Positions 5,068 through 7,849 of a stretch of DNA of 7,849 nucleotides are shown piece after piece; position 1 is the stretch's first letter, and every line of letters starts with the position of its first letter. The stretch spans positions 1 to 7,849 of the forward strand of contig CANJKY010000135.1 in assembly GCA_947474875.1 (NCBI GenBank), written 5' to 3'. Below the pieces are notes generated by a model. The model was given only the letters and a program-made list of their open reading frames with translations, did not search any database and was not told the DNA's origin. This DNA is from Gemmataceae bacterium (GTDB lineage: Bacteria > Planctomycetota > Planctomycetia > Gemmatales > Gemmataceae). A program made the translations under genes and the position numbers.

Positions 5068-7434
5068 TTACTCCGCGTGGTGCGTGCCGTTCTTGCTCGG
5101 CTTCTTGCCCTCCACCTCGTCCCAGTTCACCAGCGTGATCTCCGGCGGCACCACCCGCTCGAACTTCGTGCGGGCGCCGGGCTTCTCCCCCTTCCCGCCT
5201 CGGCCGACCGGCGGGTAAGCGCCGATGCCGAAGTCCTGCGTCTTCCCGCTTTCGGTGTCCACCACCAGCTTTTCGAACCGGCCGGTGCCGACGAGCGTGC
5301 CGCCGATGCAGGCGTCGCCGTCGTCCAGTTTGATGCCGATGACGCCCTTGCCCACCCCGGCCAGCACGTTCACCTCGTCGATCGGGAAGTGCAACACCCG
5401 CCCCTGCCGGCTGGCCAGCATCACCCCGCTCTCGTCGCCCACCACCCGCACCAGCACCACCTTGCCGCCGTCGTCCGGCTTGGCGTACCGCCGGCCGGCC
5501 TTGGTCGATTCGGTGCGGTACGCGGTCAGCGCCAGCCGCAGCACGAATCCGTTCGACGTGCCGACCAGCAGCAGCGGGCCGCCGGGGTTTTTCCCCTTCG
5601 CCTCCCAGTCGGCCGGGGTGAACCGCGGGTCGGTGGACACGGCGGCGATCACCTTCACCCCGTCGTCCAGCTTGAAGAACTTGGTCACCGGCTCGCCGTA
5701 TCCGGTGCTGGCCGGCACCTCGTTGATCCGCATCGTGTACGCGGTGCCGTCGTCGGCGAACAGGATGACGTTGTCCAGGGTGCTGCCGGGCACGACCGCG
5801 ATCACCTCGTCGCCCTCCCGCACCCGCGTACTCTCCACGCTGTTCAGCCGCCCGACCCGCTTGATCCACCCGTCGCGGGTGAGCACCACGTTCGCGTTCT
5901 CCTTCACGATGTACGCCTGCTCGTCGAACTCCAGCACGTCCTCGTCGGACGCCATCCGCGTCTTCCGCCGCACCGCCAGCGGGGAGTCGGCCAGCGCCTC
6001 CAACTCGCCGCGGATCACCCCCCACAGCTTCTTCTGCGACTTGAGCAGCGCCTCGATCCGCGCCGCCTCCGCCTGCTTCTCGGCCAACTCCTCCAGGATC
6101 TTCTGGATCTCCATCTGGGCGATCTTGTACAGCTGCGCGTCCAGGATCGCCGTCACCTGCTCCACGTCCAGGGCGAACTCCTTCATCAGCTTGGCCGCCG
6201 CGTCCGGCTTGCCGCTGCTGGTGCGGATGATCTTGATCGCCTTGTCCAGGGCGTTGAAGATGACCGCGAACCCTTCCAGGATGTGAATCCGCCGCTTCAG
6301 CACCCGCAACTGGTACTCGAACCGCCGCCGCACCGTGACCAGCCGGAAGTCGAGAAAGTGCTGGAGCAGTTCCCGCAGGCTCAACCCGTCCTTGGGCAGC
6401 ATGGTCCGCCCGTCGTCGCTCGGCACCAGGGCGGTGACGTTGTACGACACGCTCCGCTGCAGCTCGGTGTGCTTGTACAGGTACGCCATCACCACGTTCG
6501 GGTCGGTGCCGGGCTTGATGTCCAGCACGATCCGCATGCCCTCCTTCTCGTTGCTCTCGTTGCTCTGGCCGGTGAGCTGCGGCACCTTCTTCGACTCGAT
6601 CAGCCCGCCGATCACGTTCTCCAGTTGCCCCTTGTCCACGCCGTAGGGGATGGAGGTGACAACGATCTGCTGCTTCCCGCGGCCGACGTCTTCCAGCTTC
6701 CACTCGCCCTGCACCTTGATGCTGCCGCGGCCGGTCTCGTAGATGGCCCGCAGGGTGGCGCGGTCGGCCAGGATCTTGCCGCCGAGCGGGAAGTCTGGCC
6801 CCTTCACCCGGTCGAGCAGTTGGGCGACGCTGGCGTCCGGGTTGTCGATCAGGAACACGCACGCCCGCAGCACCTCGCCCAGGTTGTGCGGCGGGATGCT
6901 GGTGGCCATGCCGACGGCGATGCCGGCGGTGCCGTTCACCAGCAGGTTCGGGAACTGGGCAGGCAGCACCACCGGCTCGCGGCGGGTGCCGTCGTAGTTC
7001 GGGTTGAACTCGACCGTCTCCTGGTCGAGTTCGGTGAGCAGCAGTTCGGCCGGGCGGGTGAGCTTGGCCTCGGTGTATCGTTGCGCCGCCGGCGGGTCGC
7101 CGTCGATCGACCCGAAGTTGCCGTACCCGTCCACCAGCGGCACTCGCATCACCCAGCCCTGGGCCAACCGCACCATGGTGTCGTAGATGGCCTCCCCGCT
7201 GTGCGGGTGGTAGTTGCCCATCACCTCGCCGGCGATCTTGGCCGACTTCAACTGCTTGCGGTCGGCGGTCAGGTTCAGGTCCTGGTACATGGCGTACAGG
7301 ATCCGCCGCTGCACCGGCTTCAGCCCGTCCCGCACGTCCGGCAGCGCCCGCCCGGTGACGACGGACATGGCGTACCGCAGGAATCTGGCCCGCACTTCGG
7401 TCGCGATGGACACCGTCTGGATGGACCCCGCCAT
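5068..7434 (-). CDS. parC/gyrA: Type IIA DNA topoisomerase subunit A (GyrA/ParC family, probably topoisomerase IV-like)
   Basis: A 788-residue DNA breakage-reunion subunit. Near the N-terminus are the family signature RALPDVRDGLKPVQRR (29-44), the helix with YHPHSGEAIYD (75-85), GNFGSIDGD, and the catalytic tyrosine Y120 in AAQRYTEAKL, preceded by R119. A tower and long coiled-coil region follow to about residue 495 (EELAEKQAEAARIEALL). A C-terminal beta-pinwheel with about five blades then runs to about 750, and the protein ends in a short polar tail. Points for topoisomerase IV are Gln in KPVQRR (E. coli GyrA has His45 there, ParC Gln) and no QRRGGKG GyrA box in the first blade (about 522-542). 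Against it, GRGGKG occurs in the last blade at 744-749. The quinolone-pocket sequence is atypical (see findings). The ATG at 7434 is chosen because it has an AGAGG Shine-Dalgarno 9 bases upstream and gives the normal family N-terminus; the frame runs 31 codons further upstream without homology-like sequence. It is the first gene of the A-B operon. Confidence 0.95.
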   Translation of the reverse strand: MAGSIQTVSIATEVRARFLRYAMSVVTGRALPDVRDGLKPVQRRILYAMYQDLNLTADRKQLKSAKIAGEVMGNYHPHSGEAIYDTMVRLAQGWVMRVPLVDGYGNFGSIDGDPPAAQRYTEAKLTRPAELLLTELDQETVEFNPNYDGTRREPVVLPAQFPNLLVNGTAGIAVGMATSIPPHNLGEVLRACVFLIDNPDASVAQLLDRVKGPDFPLGGKILADRATLRAIYETGRGSIKVQGEWKLEDVGRGKQQIVVTSIPYGVDKGQLENVIGGLIESKKVPQLTGQSNESNEKEGMRIVLDIKPGTDPNVVMAYLYKHTELQRSVSYNVTALVPSDDGRTMLPKDGLSLRELLQHFLDFRLVTVRRRFEYQLRVLKRRIHILEGFAVIFNALDKAIKIIRTSSGKPDAAAKLMKEFALDVEQVTAILDAQLYKIAQMEIQKILEELAEKQAEAARIEALLKSQKKLWGVIRGELEALADSPLAVRRKTRMASDEDVLEFDEQAYIVKENANVVLTRDGWIKRVGRLNSVESTRVREGDEVIAVVPGSTLDNVILFADDGTAYTMRINEVPASTGYGEPVTKFFKLDDGVKVIAAVSTDPRFTPADWEAKGKNPGGPLLLVGTSNGFVLRLALTAYRTESTKAGRRYAKPDDGGKVVLVRVVGDESGVMLASRQGRVLHFPIDEVNVLAGVGKGVIGIKLDDGDACIGGTLVGTGRFEKLVVDTESGKTQDFGIGAYPPVGRGGKGEKPGARTKFERVVPPEITLVNWDEVEGKKPSKNGTHHAE

Positions 7435-7443
7435 GAACACACG

Positions 7444-7448
7444 CCTCT
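7444..7448 (-). promoter_or_regulatory. Ribosome binding site of the topoisomerase A gene
   Basis: AGAGG on the minus strand lies 9 bases before the ATG at 7434. It decides this start over upstream in-frame alternatives. Confidence 0.6.
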
Positions 7449-7465
7449 GTCGGACAATGGACGGA

Positions 7466-7471
7466 AGTATA
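7466..7471 (-). promoter_or_regulatory. Possible -10 box of the topoisomerase operon
   Basis: TATACT on the minus strand is one base from the TATAAT consensus and stands out in very GC-rich sequence. It would give a leader of about 25 bases before the A-subunit ATG. No TTGACA-like -35 is found at 16-18 bases, so an activator-dependent or non-sigma70 promoter, or chance, remains possible. Confidence 0.35.
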
Positions 7472-7480
7472 GAAACGCTA

Positions 7481-7490
7481 CCCGATCGGG
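7481..7490. repeat. 10-bp perfect palindrome upstream of the topoisomerase operon
   Basis: CCCGATCGGG is a perfect palindrome placed about 10 bases upstream of the -10-like box, where a -35 element or regulator site would be. It could be an operator, but short GC-rich palindromes also arise by chance here. Confidence 0.25.
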
Positions 7491-7527
7491 CCGGGCACCG
7501 GCAGGTCGGTAGGAAGACCGCAGCCAA

Positions 7528-7552
7528 CGAAAAACCCCCGCCGGAGCGGGGG
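7528..7552 (-). terminator. Intrinsic terminator of the solute-binding protein gene
   Basis: On the minus strand a 7-bp perfect GC stem (CCCCCGC / GCGGGGG, 7552-7546 with 7541-7535) closes a 4-base loop and is followed at once by TTTTT (7534-7530). It starts 33 bases after the stop codon at 7585. Stem, short loop and adjoining T-run make this the clearest terminator in the window. It insulates the topoisomerase operon from the upstream gene. Confidence 0.8.
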
Positions 7553-7584
7553 AGATGGCATTCTACCGAACCGGTGGATGGTCG

Positions 7585-7849
7585 TCATTTGCCGCCGCCG
7601 GGGGCCATCACCTTGATCGACTTTTCGGTCACCGCCGGCTCGGCCGGACACGGGTATGCTTTGAGGATCGAGTCCAGGGACGTCTGGTAGTCGGCCGGCG
7701 GTTCATCGAACCCCTTCAGGTTCCACAGGGTCATCAGCATTTTTCCCGACGCCGTCTTGGTCGCCGCCGTCATCCCGGTGCGAATCCGCGTCACCTCCTC
7801 GTCGGTCAGGGTGCCCTTGCGGTAGCACACCACGGCCGGCGGGAACTCC
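7585..7849 (-). CDS. C-terminal part of a probable phosphate/phosphonate-type ABC transporter substrate-binding protein, 5'-truncated
   Basis: About 87 residues are visible, in a frame open to the window edge; the gene begins outside. GTG codons near 7833 lie within continuous coding sequence and are not taken as starts. The segment reads PPAVVCYRKGTLTDEEVTRI, then a basic and polar helix, then LWNLKGFDEPPADYQTSLDS and a Pro/Gly/Lys-rich tail. A strand with a proline-valine edge, followed by 'Leu-x-Asp/Glu-Glu' helix initiation, a 'GF-x-x-x-x-x-x-Asp-Tyr' motif and a last helix resembles the C-terminal end of PhnD-like solute-binding proteins, where the second lobe closes over the ligand. Such a protein would capture phosphate, phosphite or a phosphonate outside the membrane. 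Only the last third or less is present and no ligand residues can be checked, so the family call is moderate. A strong terminator follows. Confidence 0.5.
   Translation of the reverse strand, partial: EFPPAVVCYRKGTLTDEEVTRIRTGMTAATKTASGKMLMTLWNLKGFDEPPADYQTSLDSILKAYPCPAEPAVTEKSIKVMAPGGGK

Noticed and set aside
3065..5218. A plus-strand open frame of about 717 codons antisense to the topoisomerase B gene
   Set aside because: Same composition artefact: no domains and repetitive Val/Leu/His/Arg content, opposite a clear GyrB/ParE coding sequence.
5015..6862. A long upstream extension of the topoisomerase B frame through the A gene, suggesting a fused giant protein
   Set aside because: The extra part is a shifted-frame reading of the A gene, Arg/Gly-rich and without domains. 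The true B subunit starts at the ATG at 5014 with the normal family N-terminus.
5077..7512. A plus-strand open frame of about 811 codons lying fully antisense to the topoisomerase A gene
   Set aside because: Its translation is rich in His, Val, Arg, Gln and Leu with no domain pattern, and it mirrors a highly conserved gene. In GC-rich DNA with G/C third positions, long stop-free antisense frames are expected.
7435..7527. An N-terminal extension of the topoisomerase A subunit by 31 residues
   Set aside because: The extension would overlap the AGAGG ribosome binding site, the -10-like box and the palindrome, and its residues do not resemble the family. The ATG at 7434 gives the expected start.
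1..7849. Defence islands, CRISPR arrays, mobile elements, tRNA or rRNA genes
   Set aside because: No regularly spaced repeats, transposase, integrase, terminal inverted repeats or RNA-gene-like sequence were seen. The window is covered by housekeeping and envelope genes with uniform base composition.

Overview
The window is gene-dense, high-GC bacterial chromosome that looks like a planctomycete, probably of the Gemmata/Gemmataceae type. The grounds are the strong G/C preference at third codon positions, a secreted PQQ-type beta-propeller starting with a WPGWRGP-like motif, a BNR-repeat partner, and a GyrA/GyrB-family pair beside them. The assignment is inferred from gene content and style; no rRNA or other phylogenetic marker is present.

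Layout, left to right: (1) the 3' part of a plus-strand gene for a probable outer-membrane beta-barrel protein (to 607); (2) a convergent junction with a 9-bp hairpin; (3) a minus-strand pair, a PQQ-like propeller (2926-1646) followed by a BNR/Asp-box propeller (1649-639), joined by a 4-base ATGA overlap; (4) a 144-base gap with a candidate terminator; (5) a minus-strand operon for both subunits of a type IIA DNA topoisomerase, A subunit first (7434-5068), then B subunit (5014-3071); (6) a short regulatory gap with an RBS, a -10-like box, a 10-bp palindrome and a convincing intrinsic terminator; (7) the 3' end of a minus-strand gene resembling a phosphate/phosphonate-type ABC transporter solute-binding protein, cut by the window edge. 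No gap exceeds about 150 bases, and I see no tRNA, rRNA, CRISPR array, insertion sequence or other mobile element.

The two topoisomerase subunits should form one A2B2 enzyme: the B subunit supplies the GHKL ATPase and TOPRIM metal site, the A subunit the cleavage tyrosine and DNA-wrapping C-terminal domain. Several details make the pair more topoisomerase IV-like than gyrase-like (KPVQRR in A, no GyrA box at the usual place, a short B subunit with ParE-like ATPase-loop residues), but a GRGGKG motif near the end of the A subunit leaves this open. The A subunit also has an unusual HPHSGE sequence where HPHGDS is expected in the quinolone-binding region. The two propeller proteins are probably exported and co-translated; their substrates are unknown.

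I found no wholly new system. The points most worth following up are the altered quinolone-pocket sequence, the displaced GyrA-box-like motif, and the coupled pair of exported propellers.
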